The notes below the pieces were generated by a model. It saw nothing but the letters and a program-made list of their open reading frames with translations, was not told where the DNA came from and did not search any database. Positions 56,074 through 64,000 of a stretch of 64,000 nt of DNA are shown here, piece by piece; the stretch's first letter is position 1, and each line of letters begins with the position of its first letter. This DNA comes from Lysobacter sp. yr284 (lineage in GTDB: Bacteria; Pseudomonadota; Gammaproteobacteria; Xanthomonadales; Xanthomonadaceae). The stretch spans positions 1-64,000 of the forward strand of contig NZ_FNPT01000014.1 in the NCBI RefSeq assembly GCF_900107375.1, written 5' to 3'. Both the position numbers and the translations under genes were made by a program.

Positions 56074-56112
56074 TAGAATCGCGCCATGCCCAACCGCCTC
56101 CCGCGCCTTTGA
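56074..56112 (+). promoter_or_regulatory. Putative promoter and leader frame of rsgA
   Basis: TAGAAT at 56074-56079 is a good -10 element. An ATG at 56086, where transcription would be expected to begin, opens an 8-codon frame (MPNRLPRL) ending in TGA at 56110-56112. That TGA overlaps the TTG at 56109 that begins the rsgA frame. This suggests a leaderless start with translational coupling, or a single-base error joining the two. Confidence 0.45.
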
Positions 56113-57278
56113 TCCCCGAACTGGCCGCCTTGCAGGCGATCGGTTGGCCGCTGCCGGCCGAGTCGGCCGACGCGGTCCCTGCCGACGCCGACCCCTCCAC
56201 CCCCGAGCCGACCGCGCCGCCCGACGATCCGGCCTGGCGCCGGCTGCTGGCCGAGCACCCCCAGGCCCGCCCGGCGCGGGTGATCGAGCAGCATCGCAGC
56301 GGTTACGTGGTCGCCGACGGCCCCGACAGCGCCGGCTTCAAGGTCGAGTCGCTGCCCGAATGGCAACGCCCGCGGTTCCCGCCCGAACAACGGCCGGGCG
56401 TGGGCGACTGGCTGCTGATCGAGCGCAGCGGTTCGCGCGACAAAGTGGTGGCGCTGCTGCCGCGGCACAGCGCGATCAAGCGCGGCGCGGCCGGCGAGCA
56501 CTACAAGCAGCAGTTGATCGCCGCCAACATCGACACCGTGTTCGTGGTGTGCGGGCTGGACGCGGACTTCAACCCGCGCCGGATCGAGCGCTACCTGCTG
56601 CTGGTGCGCGGCGGCGCCGAGCCGGTGATCGTGCTGACCAAGGCCGACGCCGCGCTGGCGGCCGATCCCGAGGCGGTGACGCTGGCCACCGATGCGCTGG
56701 TCGAGCTGAGCCAGGGCATCCAGGTGCGCGCGGTCAACGCGCGCGACCGCGACGGCGTGCTCGCCGCGCTGTCGCCGTGGCTGGGCCCGGGCCGCACCGT
56801 GGTGCTGGTGGGCTCCTCCGGCGCCGGCAAGTCGACCATCACCAACAGCCTGCTCGGCAGCGACAGGATGAAGACCGGCGCGGTGCGCGAGAGCGACGCG
56901 CGCGGCCGCCACACCACCACCCACCGCGCGCTGATCCCGCTGCCGTCCGGCGCCTGCCTGATCGACACGCCGGGCATGCGCGAGCTCAAGCCGACCGGCG
57001 AGGAGGACATCGGCGAGAACTTCGCCGACGTCGAGGCGCTGGCCGAGCAGTGCAAGTTCCGCGATTGCTCGCACGATCGCGAGCCCGGTTGCGCGGTGCG
57101 CGCGGCGATCGAAGGCGGCAAGCTCGATCCGCAGCGCTTCGCCAATTACCTCAAGCTGCGCGAGGAAGTCGCCGGCGCGGCCAACAAACTGGCCAACCGG
57201 CGCGCGCAGAAGTCCGAGGAGAAAGTCCTCGGCAAGGCGCTGAACAAGCGCCTGGACGAGAAGTATGGGCGCCACTGA
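56109..57278 (+). CDS. rsgA: Ribosome small subunit-dependent GTPase A
   Basis: The 389-residue protein assists maturation of the 30S subunit. It has the circularly permuted GTPase order: LTKAD (G4) near residue 178, GSSGAGKST (G1) near 236, then DTPGMREL (G3), an N-terminal OB-like region (RVIEQHRSGYVVADG) and the C-terminal zinc motif CKFRDCSHDREPGC. The only near start in this frame is TTG 56109, overlapped by the stop of a tiny leader frame. The N-terminus has an acidic Pro-rich insert. The next gene starts 78 bp later. Confidence 0.93.
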   Translation: MIPELAALQAIGWPLPAESADAVPADADPSTPEPTAPPDDPAWRRLLAEHPQARPARVIEQHRSGYVVADGPDSAGFKVESLPEWQRPRFPPEQRPGVGDWLLIERSGSRDKVVALLPRHSAIKRGAAGEHYKQQLIAANIDTVFVVCGLDADFNPRRIERYLLLVRGGAEPVIVLTKADAALAADPEAVTLATDALVELSQGIQVRAVNARDRDGVLAALSPWLGPGRTVVLVGSSGAGKSTITNSLLGSDRMKTGAVRESDARGRHTTTHRALIPLPSGACLIDTPGMRELKPTGEEDIGENFADVEALAEQCKFRDCSHDREPGCAVRAAIEGGKLDPQRFANYLKLREEVAGAANKLANRRAQKSEEKVLGKALNKRLDEKYGRH

Positions 57279-57356
57279 GCGCGCGCCGCGCGCCGCCTGC
57301 GCGGGCCCGTCGCGTCGCGCGTCCTTCCCCTTTTCCCCGAGCCCAGAGGCCGCCGC

Positions 57357-58631
57357 ATGAGCGCCCTCCCGATCGAACTGTCGCCCGACCTGCAGCACCA
57401 CGCCGAACTCGACGCACGCATGGTCCGCGCCGCGCGCGGGATCAAGCTGCTGACCATGGCCAGCTGGCCGGCCGGCCTGGAAGTGCAGTTCCTCGCCGAC
57501 TACGCGCGCGGCGCGGCGACGCTGCCGGTCATCGACTATCCCAAGCACGACTTCAGCGACGTGCGCGCCGAGCTGGAGGCGATCGCCCAGGCCGCCGATC
57601 CGGACCACCCGCTCGGCGAGTACCTGATCGAATCGGCGCATTCCTGGGGCATCGCCGCGCAATTGCTCGAATGCCTGGGCACCCGCCAGGTCACCGATTA
57701 CTCGGTGCAGCTGTTCGGCAAGCCCGACGTGGCGCTGCCGGGCCAGGGGCCGAGCACGCGCGAGGCCGCCAACCATTTCATCTCCATCGCCAACGAACTC
57801 GACCGCGAACTGATGTCGCCGGCCGAGACCGTGCAGATCTCGGCGACCGCGCTGAGCCTGCAGCTGCAGCGCGACCTGGACGACTACTTCGACAGCCGGG
57901 TGATCGAGGTGGTGCTGGACCCGGACCTGATCGCCAAGGCCGCCGCCGGCGCCACCCGCATCCGCCTGCGCAGCGGCGCGGCCTTCAGCGACTACGACCG
58001 CCACCAGTTGCTGCAGCACGAGGCCTTCGTGCACTCGCTGACTGCGCTCAACGGCCGCTTGCAGCCGGTGCTGCCGAGCCTGGCGCTGTCCTCGCCGCGC
58101 AGCACCGCCACCCAGGAAGGGCTGGCGACCTTCGCCGAGCAGATCACCGGCAGCATCGACATCGGCCGGATGAAGCGGCTGAGCCTGCGCATCGACGCGG
58201 TGGCGATGGCGCTGGACGGCGCCGACTTCATCCAGGTATTCGGCTACTTCATCGACGCCGGGCAAACGCCCGACGACAGCTTCGCCTCGGCCCAGCGCGT
58301 GTTCCGCGGCGTGCCCACCGCCGGCGGCGCGGCCTTCACCAAGGACACCGTCTACCTGCGCGGCCTGGTCGGCGTGCACACCTTCTTCCGCTGGGCGTTG
58401 CGCCAGCAGAAGCTGCACCTGTGCCGCTGGCTGTTCGCCGGCAAGATGACCCTGGGCGACGTGCAGCGCTTCGAGCCGCTGTTCCAGGCCGGCGTGCTGG
58501 CGCCGCCGCGCTGGATGCCGCCGTGGATCACCCGCGCGAACGGGTTGGCCGGGATGCTGGCGTTCTCGCTGTTCGCCAACCGCATCCGCCTGGACCACAT
58601 GGCCGAAGGCGATTTCAGCGAGATCGGTTGA
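57357..58631 (+). CDS. QEGLA-motif protein (DUF1704, metalloprotease-like)
   Basis: The 424-residue protein belongs to the family annotated as flavohemoglobin expression-modulating QEGLA proteins. The motif TATQEGLATFAEQI is near residue 255, and a HExxxH metal site, QHEAFVHSL, is near 222, as in the eukaryotic tubulin-tyrosine carboxypeptidases related to this family. A peptidase role is therefore plausible, though the target is unknown. It follows rsgA on the same strand. Confidence 0.88.
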   Translation: MSALPIELSPDLQHHAELDARMVRAARGIKLLTMASWPAGLEVQFLADYARGAATLPVIDYPKHDFSDVRAELEAIAQAADPDHPLGEYLIESAHSWGIAAQLLECLGTRQVTDYSVQLFGKPDVALPGQGPSTREAANHFISIANELDRELMSPAETVQISATALSLQLQRDLDDYFDSRVIEVVLDPDLIAKAAAGATRIRLRSGAAFSDYDRHQLLQHEAFVHSLTALNGRLQPVLPSLALSSPRSTATQEGLATFAEQITGSIDIGRMKRLSLRIDAVAMALDGADFIQVFGYFIDAGQTPDDSFASAQRVFRGVPTAGGAAFTKDTVYLRGLVGVHTFFRWALRQQKLHLCRWLFAGKMTLGDVQRFEPLFQAGVLAPPRWMPPWITRANGLAGMLAFSLFANRIRLDHMAEGDFSEIG

Positions 58632-58644
58632 TCCGCAATCCCAT

Positions 58645-58742
58645 TGTAGGAGCGGCGCGAGCCGCAACCGCGCCAACGCGACTGCGCCGAAACTTGCGTC
58701 GCAGTCGCGTTGGCGCGGTTGCGGCTCGCGCCGCTCCTACAA
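58645..58742. repeat. REP-like inverted doublet, family 1
   Basis: TGTAGGAGCGGCGCGAGCCG and CGGCTCGCGCCGCTCCTACA flank about 55 bp and fill the whole gap between the convergent QEGLA and phbB genes. The inner 12-15 bp of each arm also repeat. Confidence 0.88.
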
Positions 58743-58748
58743 GGGGCG

Positions 58749-59489
58749 TCAGCCCATCTGCAGGCCGCCGTTGACGGCGTAATCCGCACCGGTCACGAAC
58801 GCCGCATCGTCGCCGGCCAGCCACGCGCACAGGCTCGCGACTTCCTCGGGCTTGCCGAGCCGGCGCACCGGCACCGACGCGGCCAGGCGGTCGAGCACGT
58901 CGGGCGGGAACGCGCTGATCGCGGCGCTGGCCACGTAGCCGGGCGAGATCGTGTTGACGGTGACTCCGCGCGCGGCGAACTCCTGCGCCAGCGCGCGGGT
59001 GAAGCCGTGCATCGCCGCCTTGGCGGTGGCGTAGTTGACCTGGCCGATCTGGCCCTTCTGCGCGCTGACCGAGCCGATGTTGACGATCCGGCCCCAGCCG
59101 CGCGCGGCCATGCCGTCGACGACCTGCTTGGTGATGTTGAACAGCGTGTTGAGGTTGCCGGCCATCACCGCGTTCCAGTCGTCGCGGGTCATCTGCCGGA
59201 ACAGCACGTCGCGGGTGCCGCCGGCGTTGTTGACCAGCACGTCGACCTCGCCGACCTCGGCCTTGACCTTGGCGAACGCGGCGACGGTGGAGTCCCAGTC
59301 GGCGGCGTTGCCTTCCGAGGCGATGAAGTCGTAGCCCAACTCGCGCTGCTCGCGCAGCCAGCCGGCCTTGCGCGGCGAATTCGGCCCGCAACCGGCGACC
59401 ACGGTGTGGCCGCTGTCGGCGAGCTTGCGGCAGATCGCGGTGCCCAGGCTGCCCATGCCGCTGGTGACGTATGCAATGCGAAGAGTCAT
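58749..59489 (-). CDS. phbB: Acetoacetyl-CoA reductase
   Basis: This 246-residue short-chain dehydrogenase is of the PhbB type. It keeps YVTSGMGSLGTAIC (cofactor loop), LVNNAGGTRD, the serine in NIGSVSAQKGQIGQ, Y-A-T-A-K and the closing VTGADYAVNGGLQMG. It reduces acetoacetyl-CoA with NADPH towards polyhydroxybutyrate. No PHB synthase or thiolase gene is adjacent, so those would lie elsewhere. A related 3-oxoacyl reductase role cannot be ruled out. Confidence 0.88.
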   Translation of the reverse strand: MTLRIAYVTSGMGSLGTAICRKLADSGHTVVAGCGPNSPRKAGWLREQRELGYDFIASEGNAADWDSTVAAFAKVKAEVGEVDVLVNNAGGTRDVLFRQMTRDDWNAVMAGNLNTLFNITKQVVDGMAARGWGRIVNIGSVSAQKGQIGQVNYATAKAAMHGFTRALAQEFAARGVTVNTISPGYVASAAISAFPPDVLDRLAASVPVRRLGKPEEVASLCAWLAGDDAAFVTGADYAVNGGLQMG

Positions 59490-59516
59490 GACCTAGGTTC
59501 CTGTGGGTAGGCTACC

Positions 59517-59620
59517 TGTAGGAGCGGCGCGAGCCGCGACCGCGGCATCGCGCTTACGACGCAAGCCGCGCTCACGACACAAGCCGAATGTCGCGGTCGC
59601 GGCTCGCGCCGCTCGTACAG
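59517..59620. repeat. REP-like inverted doublet, family 1
   Basis: TGTAGGAGCGGCGCGAGCCG and CGGCTCGCGCCGCTCGTACA (one mismatch) flank about 60 bp between phbB and the CitMHS gene. Confidence 0.85.
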
Positions 59621-59627
59621 GAGGGCA

Positions 59628-60956
59628 TCAAGCGGCGAAGGGATACAGCGCGAAGGCGAGCGAAGCGAACATCAGGATCAGCGAGATCAGCACCGCCCAC
59701 TTCAGGGTGAATTTCTGGTGGTCGGCGAAGTCCACATTGGCCATGCCGACCAACAGATAGGTCGAAGGCACCAGCGGGCTCAGCAGATGCACCGGCTGCC
59801 CCGCCAGCGACGCGCGCGCCATTTCCACCGGGGTGATGCCGTAGTGCCCGGCCGCCTCCGACAGGATCGGCAGCACGCCGAAATAGAACGCGTCGTTGGA
59901 CATGAAGAAGGTGAAAGGCATGCTGGCGATGGCGGTGATCACCGCCAGGTACGGGCCCCAGGCGTCGGGGATCACCGCCAGGAAGCTGCGCGACATCGCC
60001 TCGACCATGCCGGTGTTGGACAGGATGCCGGTGAAGATGCCGGCGGCGAAGATCAGCGACACCACCGCCAACACGTTGCCGGCGTGGTTGCCGATGCGAC
60101 GGCGTTGTTCGGCCAGGTCCGGGTAGTTGATGACCAGCGCGATCGCGAAGCCGATCATGAACAGCACCGGCAGCGGCAGCAGGCCGAGGACCAGCGCCGC
60201 CATCAGCGCGGTGGTCAGGCCGGCGTTGACCCATAGCAGCTTGGGCCGCTTGGTGTCCTCGCTGTCGGCCAGGGTCGGCAGGTTGTCGCTGGCGGTATCC
60301 AGCTCCGGATTCCAGTCGGCGGCGTGGCCGTCGAGGGTGACGATGCCCAGGCGCTTGCGCTCGCGCAGGCCCAGGTACCACGCCAGCGCGATGATGCTCA
60401 GCAGCGAGATCACCATTGCCGGGATCAACGGCACGAACACTTCGCTGGGGTCCACGTGCAGCGCGGTCGCAGCGCGCGCGGTTGGCCCGCCCCACGGGGT
60501 CAGGTTCATCACCCCGCTGGCCAGGATGGTCACGCAGGTGAGGTTCAGCGCGTTCATGCGCAGCCGCTGGAACAGCGGCAGCATCGCCGAGACGGTGATC
60601 ATGTAGGTGGTCGAGCCGTCGCCGTCGAGCGAGATCAGCATCGCCAGCACCGCGGTGCCGACCACGATCTTGACCGGATCGCCCTTCACCAGCTTGAGGA
60701 TGCGCCTGACGATGGGGTCGAACAGGCCGGCGTCGATCATCACCCCGAAGTAGAGGATGGCGAACATCAGCATCACGCCGGTCGGCGCGATCTTCTTGAT
60801 CCCCTCGATCATCATCTCGCCGATCCCGGCGCCGAAGCCGCCGGCCAGGGCGAAGGCGATGGGTATCACGATCAGAGCCACCAGCGGCGACAGCCGCTTG
60901 CTCATGATCAGATACATGAAGGTGAGGACCATGCCGAAGCCGAGGATGGTCAGCAT
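59628..60956 (-). CDS. citH: CitMHS family citrate transporter
   Basis: This 442-residue inner-membrane permease has about 12 hydrophobic segments and family motifs: MLMFAILYFGVMIDAGLFDP, SLDGDGSTTYMIT and MNLTPWGGPTARAA. CitMHS proteins carry citrate complexed with a divalent metal together with protons. It lies 126 bp downstream of a porin gene on the same strand, and the TctD/TctE-like genes are divergent from that porin. In Xanthomonas citH is under TctDE control; the same is likely here. The symbol follows that precedent. Confidence 0.9.
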   Translation of the reverse strand: MLTILGFGMVLTFMYLIMSKRLSPLVALIVIPIAFALAGGFGAGIGEMMIEGIKKIAPTGVMLMFAILYFGVMIDAGLFDPIVRRILKLVKGDPVKIVVGTAVLAMLISLDGDGSTTYMITVSAMLPLFQRLRMNALNLTCVTILASGVMNLTPWGGPTARAATALHVDPSEVFVPLIPAMVISLLSIIALAWYLGLRERKRLGIVTLDGHAADWNPELDTASDNLPTLADSEDTKRPKLLWVNAGLTTALMAALVLGLLPLPVLFMIGFAIALVINYPDLAEQRRRIGNHAGNVLAVVSLIFAAGIFTGILSNTGMVEAMSRSFLAVIPDAWGPYLAVITAIASMPFTFFMSNDAFYFGVLPILSEAAGHYGITPVEMARASLAGQPVHLLSPLVPSTYLLVGMANVDFADHQKFTLKWAVLISLILMFASLAFALYPFAA

Positions 60957-61035
60957 TGCGGGTTCCTTGCAGGGAAGGTGGAGCGGGAATGCGGGACGGA
61001 CGATGCGGCGGTCAGTCGCGACGGAACTCTCATCC

Positions 61036-61061
61036 CGTCATCCCCGCGAACGTGGGGATCC
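61036..61061. repeat. Family 3 hairpin
   Basis: CGTCATCCCCGCGAACGTGG, an imperfect CCCCGC/GTGGGG hairpin followed by GATCCAGGG, in the gap between the CitMHS and porin genes. Very similar to the pair at 62468 and 62526. Confidence 0.65.
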
Positions 61062-61082
61062 AGGGCGTTTCGAGCGAAAGAG

Positions 61083-62279
61083 TCAGAAGTCGTACTGAAA
61101 CCGCCCGGTCACCGCACGCGTGCGGTCGAGCGTCGCGCCCGCGAGCCGGTCGCGGTTGCGGCTTTCGATCAGATCGAGCATGAAGCGCAGGTTCGCGCGC
61201 AGGTGCCAGTTCACGCCGACGCTGGTCTGCTGCATCGACACGTCGCTGAAGTTCGCCGCGCCGTTGAGGTGCTGCTTGCCGCGGATGGTGTCGTAGCGCG
61301 CCGCGACCACCCAGGCGCCGCTCGCGCGCGCGGGCTTGACCCGGCCGAAGCGGCCGGACTTGGTGTCGTAGGGCATGTTCTCGCCGGTGACGAACCAGCC
61401 GACCGTGGCGTAGGCCGAGCGGATCTCGCCGCGCTGGCTGCCGTCGTCGAAATCGGCGCCGCTGAGTTCGGACTGCAGGTACACCGGGCCGCGCGCCAGC
61501 GCGAACTCCAGCGAATACTTGTCGACGTCGGTGTCGAGGCCGCGATTGAAGTTCACCAAGGTCGCGCGGCTGTTGTCGGACAGATGCCCGGCCGGGCGCG
61601 GGGCGATGCGCAGGCCGTTGGCGCCGTCGCGGCCGGGATGGTCGTAGTACTCGCGCGCCAGCGACAGGCCCAGGTGCAGCGCGTCGCCGGTGTCGTGGCG
61701 CGGCGCCCAGGTGCCGCGCGCGCCGAACGCGCGGCCCTTGACCTGCCACACATCGATGCTTTCCAGGCTATAGACGCTGCCGCCGAGGGTGTACGCGTCG
61801 CGCGCGGTGATCCAGGCCGCGCCCAGGCGGTACAGCGGCGCGACCGAACTGGCGAACATGCTGCGTTCCATGAACACGCCGTAGTTCGAGCTGATCCGGT
61901 CATCGAGAGTGAAGTACTGCTTGAACTGGCCGAGAGTCAGCTTGCCGGCCTTGAAGTCGCGGGTGACGTAGACGTCCTTGGCCTCGATGTTGTCGCCGCT
62001 GAACTTGTCCTGCAGCCCGGCGAAGTCGCCTTCGATCTTGTAGCCCCAGCCGTAGAACTTGCCCGACACGTCCAGCCACAGCCGCCGCACTTCGGTGTCG
62101 TCGGGGTTCGGCGCGCCGCGGCGGTCGTTGTCGAACTCGGCGAAATCCCAGTGGATGCGGCCGCCGATCTCGGCGGTCACCGGGCCTTCGCCGGCGTCTT
62201 CGGCGGCGAAGGCCGGCGTTGCGGACGCAGCGAGCAGGCACAGCGCGACGCACGCGCCGGCGTGGTTGGCGACAGCCAT
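61083..62279 (-). CDS. OprP/OprO-like outer-membrane porin
   Basis: The 398-residue protein has a signal peptide (GACVALCLLAASATPAFA, cut before AEDAGEG), beta-strand alternation, the typical EIGGRIHWDFAEFDND start and a C-terminal Phe (GRFQYDF). GGAG lies 8 nt before the ATG. Proteins of this family pass phosphate, polyphosphate or, in citrate loci, tricarboxylates. The adjoining CitMHS and TctDE genes suggest citrate. It is the first gene of the operon with the transporter. Confidence 0.9.
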   Translation of the reverse strand: MAVANHAGACVALCLLAASATPAFAAEDAGEGPVTAEIGGRIHWDFAEFDNDRRGAPNPDDTEVRRLWLDVSGKFYGWGYKIEGDFAGLQDKFSGDNIEAKDVYVTRDFKAGKLTLGQFKQYFTLDDRISSNYGVFMERSMFASSVAPLYRLGAAWITARDAYTLGGSVYSLESIDVWQVKGRAFGARGTWAPRHDTGDALHLGLSLAREYYDHPGRDGANGLRIAPRPAGHLSDNSRATLVNFNRGLDTDVDKYSLEFALARGPVYLQSELSGADFDDGSQRGEIRSAYATVGWFVTGENMPYDTKSGRFGRVKPARASGAWVVAARYDTIRGKQHLNGAANFSDVSMQQTSVGVNWHLRANLRFMLDLIESRNRDRLAGATLDRTRAVTGRFQYDF

Positions 62280-62614
62280 CGATTTTTCTCCCGACCCTTG
62301 TTTTCCGGCCTCTTTGCGCGCACAAAGGCGCGACGGGCGCTTATAGTTGGGTCGGCCCGGACGGCCTGTCCCAACCCCTCCAGCGCAGGCTAGGCGGTCG
62401 AAGCTGTCAAAGACCTGTCATGGCGTGGACGAGTCGGCGATGTCGTGGCGGAGCGACCGTTTTTGCCCGTCATCCCCGCGAAGGCGGGGGCCAGGGTTTC
62501 ATCGCGACATGGCTGTGAAGTCTCTGGATCCCCGCCTTCGCGGGGATGACGGCTTCGGCGATTCGCCGCGAACCCGCAGTCGCGACTTCGACAAGAGGCA
62601 GAGGACTACATCGA
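62280..62614. other. Divergent regulatory region of the citrate locus
   Basis: The 335-bp gap must hold the promoters of the porin-transporter operon and of the response regulator. No clear direct-repeat site for the response regulator is visible. It contains an inverted pair of family 3 hairpins (62468-62492 and 62526-62552: CGTCATCCCCGCGAAGGCGG and its complement, about 35 bp apart). The end towards the response regulator has GAGGA 9-10 nt before its GTG. Confidence 0.7.
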
Positions 62615-63307
62615 GTGCGCATCCTGCTCGTCGAAGACAACGCGGACCTCGCCGACGCCATCGTCCGGCGCATGCGTCGCGACGGCCACGCCGTGGACTG
62701 GCAGAGCGACGGGCTCAAGGCCGACAGCGTGCTGCGCTACCAGGGCTTCGACCTGATCGTGCTCGACATCGGCCTGCCGCGGCTCGACGGCCTGGGCCTG
62801 CTGGCCGGCCTGCGCGAACGCGGCGACGCCACCCCGGTGCTGATGCTGACCGCGCGCGACGGCATCGACGACCGCGTACGCGCGCTCGATTCCGGCGCCG
62901 ACGACTACCTCAGCAAGCCCTTCGATTTCCGCGAGTTCGAGGCGCGCTGCCGGGTGCTGCTGCGGCGCAACCGCGGCCAGGCCGCCGGCACCGTGCAGCT
63001 CGGCGGCTTCGCCTTCGATGCTGGCGCGCACCGCGTCACCCTTGACGGCGAGGCCATCGAACTGCCGAACCGCGAGTTCCGCCTGCTGGAAATCCTGATC
63101 GGCAAGCTCGGCCAGGTGGTCAGCAAGGACGAGATCGGCAACGGCCTGTTCGGCTTCGACGACGAGGCCGGGCCGAACGCGATCGAGCTGTACATCGGGC
63201 GCCTGCGCAAGAAGCTCGCGAGCGCGCCGCTGCGCATCGTCACCGTGCGCGGCGCCGGCTATCTGATCGAGGCCGGCGCCGCGGCCGAAGGCGGCGCCGA
63301 TGGCTGA
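62615..63307 (+). CDS. tctD: OmpR-family response regulator, TctD-like
   Basis: The 230-residue protein has a receiver domain (RILLVEDNADLADAI, VLDIGLPRLDG with the phospho-acceptor Asp near residue 51, SKPFDFREFEARC with Lys near 101) and a winged-helix OmpR-type domain (residues about 125-220, ending IVTVRGAGYLIE). The start is GTG 62615 (VRILLVEDN) with GAGGA upstream. The gene overlaps the kinase start by 8 bp. With the porin and citrate transporter on the other side it fits a TctD-type citrate regulator; the symbol is by context. Confidence 0.88.
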   Translation: MRILLVEDNADLADAIVRRMRRDGHAVDWQSDGLKADSVLRYQGFDLIVLDIGLPRLDGLGLLAGLRERGDATPVLMLTARDGIDDRVRALDSGADDYLSKPFDFREFEARCRVLLRRNRGQAAGTVQLGGFAFDAGAHRVTLDGEAIELPNREFRLLEILIGKLGQVVSKDEIGNGLFGFDDEAGPNAIELYIGRLRKKLASAPLRIVTVRGAGYLIEAGAAAEGGADG

Positions 63308-64000
63308 ACCCGCGCGCGCGGCGGCCGGGCGCCGCGATTCGATCCGCAAGACCCTGCTGATCTATCTCGGCGCGTTGTCGCTGATCGGCGCCGCGCTGCT
63401 GTTTTTGGCCGCGCGCAGCTACGGCCGCGCCGCCGCCGACCGCTCCTACGACCACCTGCTGATCTCCTCGGCGCTGTCGATCGCCGATTCGGTGGCGCTG
63501 GTCGACGGCCAGTGGCAGGTCGACCTGCCGTACGCCGCGCTCGACCTGCTGGCGATGGCGCCGGAGGACCGGGTGTTCTACCGCGTCTCCAGCCGCGGCG
63601 CCGGCGCCGGCGACGGCCCCACCATCACCGGCTACGCCGACCTGCCGGCGCCGCCGAGCCCGCCGCGCGACGGCCAGCCGCGCTTGTTCGATGCGGTCTA
63701 CCGCGGCGAGAACACCCGCTTCGTCGCGGTCTCGCGCTGGGTCGCCGGGCCCGCCTCGCAGGGTCAGGCCATCGTCCAGGTCGGCCAGACCCGGCGCGCG
63801 CGCGAGGCCCTGGCCGACGACATGGTGCTGCGCGCGCTGGTCGCGATCGTGGCGCTGTCGCTGGCGGCGCTGGCGCTGGTGTGGATCGGCGTCTACCGCG
63901 CGCTGCGGCCGCTGCAGCGGCTGGAGCGCGAGCTGTCCGAACGCGATCCCTCCGACCTGCGCCCGGTCGCGCGCGAGGTGCCGGCCGAGCTCGACCAGAC
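63300..64000 (+). CDS. tctE: Sensor histidine kinase, TctE-like, partial at window end
   Basis: The first 233 residues are seen: an N-terminal membrane helix (IRKTLLIYLGALSLIGAALLFLAAR), a periplasmic sensor (residues about 45-170, matching the 2CSK_N type with YDHLLISSALSIADSV), a second helix (MVLRALVAIVALSLAALALVWIGVY) and the start of the HAMP region (RALRPLQRLERELSERDPSDLRPV). The kinase core lies beyond the window. It overlaps the response regulator gene by 8 bp. Ligand likely a tricarboxylate by context. Confidence 0.88.
   Translation, partial: MAEPARAAAGRRDSIRKTLLIYLGALSLIGAALLFLAARSYGRAAADRSYDHLLISSALSIADSVALVDGQWQVDLPYAALDLLAMAPEDRVFYRVSSRGAGAGDGPTITGYADLPAPPSPPRDGQPRLFDAVYRGENTRFVAVSRWVAGPASQGQAIVQVGQTRRAREALADDMVLRALVAIVALSLAALALVWIGVYRALRPLQRLERELSERDPSDLRPVAREVPAELDQ

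Noticed and set aside
56086-56120. prfB-like programmed +1 frameshift at CTT TGA before rsgA
   Set aside because: A +1 shift would give D-P-R-T-G, not the rsgA frame. Only a -1 shift, reinitiation at TTG or an indel would join the leader to rsgA.
59517-59620. Family 1 repeat as a mobile element with terminal inverted repeats
   Set aside because: The arms are short and the 60-bp interior has no coding capacity or target duplication; similar doublets occur at many gaps, which fits REP elements better.
63300-64000. Sensor kinase as a complete gene
   Set aside because: The frame is open at the last base of the window and the histidine kinase core has not been reached, so only a partial feature can be claimed.

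Overview
The window is very GC-rich chromosomal DNA of a gammaproteobacterium in the Xanthomonadaceae, most likely Lysobacter or a close relative. This genus call is an inference. It rests on codon use with G or C in nearly every third position, on xanthomonad-type gene sets (a type IV secretion effector with the C-terminal XVIPCD domain, frmR-frmA-orf-fghA, a citrate porin and CitMHS transporter beside a TctDE-like pair), and on many copies of two short inverted repeat families in the gaps. No rRNA, tRNA, CRISPR array, integrase or transposase was seen. Long open frames opposite real genes are a by-product of the base composition and were ignored.

1-14.8 kb: a dispersed repeat, an EamA permease divergent from a LysR regulator, a TPR membrane protein, a lipoprotein gene whose signal peptide is broken by an in-frame TGA, ppc, and a complete glutathione-dependent formaldehyde operon (FrmR, FrmA, a small unknown protein, S-formylglutathione hydrolase) preceded by a clear FrmR-type operator. 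Facing it is an RND efflux pair divergent from an AraC regulator.

14.8-30.3 kb: an exported subtilisin-like protease with a strong terminator; a three-gene membrane or periplasmic oxidation system (haem c lipoprotein, small subunit, GMC flavoprotein); a WYL regulator sharing a perfect inverted-repeat operator with a GFA-family gene; a tiny exported six-cysteine protein; a second GFA gene; a YjbR protein; a MocR-type regulator; small membrane proteins; and a cupin/ADP-ribosylglycohydrolase pair.

30.5-44.9 kb: a tight EamA permease, PLP decarboxylase and PLP aminotransferase operon that looks like a small amine or amino-acid cassette; a giant propeller-amidohydrolase; DegV; a DsbA-like isomerase; two overlapping exported amidohydrolases, one lacking the HxH metal motif; and AMP nucleosidase.

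45-52.4 kb: a class C beta-lactamase-like hydrolase, an LprI-like membrane protein, a DUF924 protein, and the most striking locus: a lipase with an 11-residue repeat stalk and a C-terminal XVIPCD secretion domain, translationally overlapped by an upstream lipoprotein gene. This looks like an antibacterial type IV effector with its immunity protein. A glutaredoxin/A-type/rhodanese fusion and a polysaccharide deacetylase follow.

52.4-64 kb: a second copy of the dispersed repeat, a methyltransferase, an SGNH hydrolase, alaA, rsgA with an odd TTG start behind a tiny leader frame, a QEGLA-motif metalloprotease-like protein, phbB, a CitMHS transporter and an OprP-like porin, and a divergent TctD/TctE-like two-component system whose kinase runs off the window.
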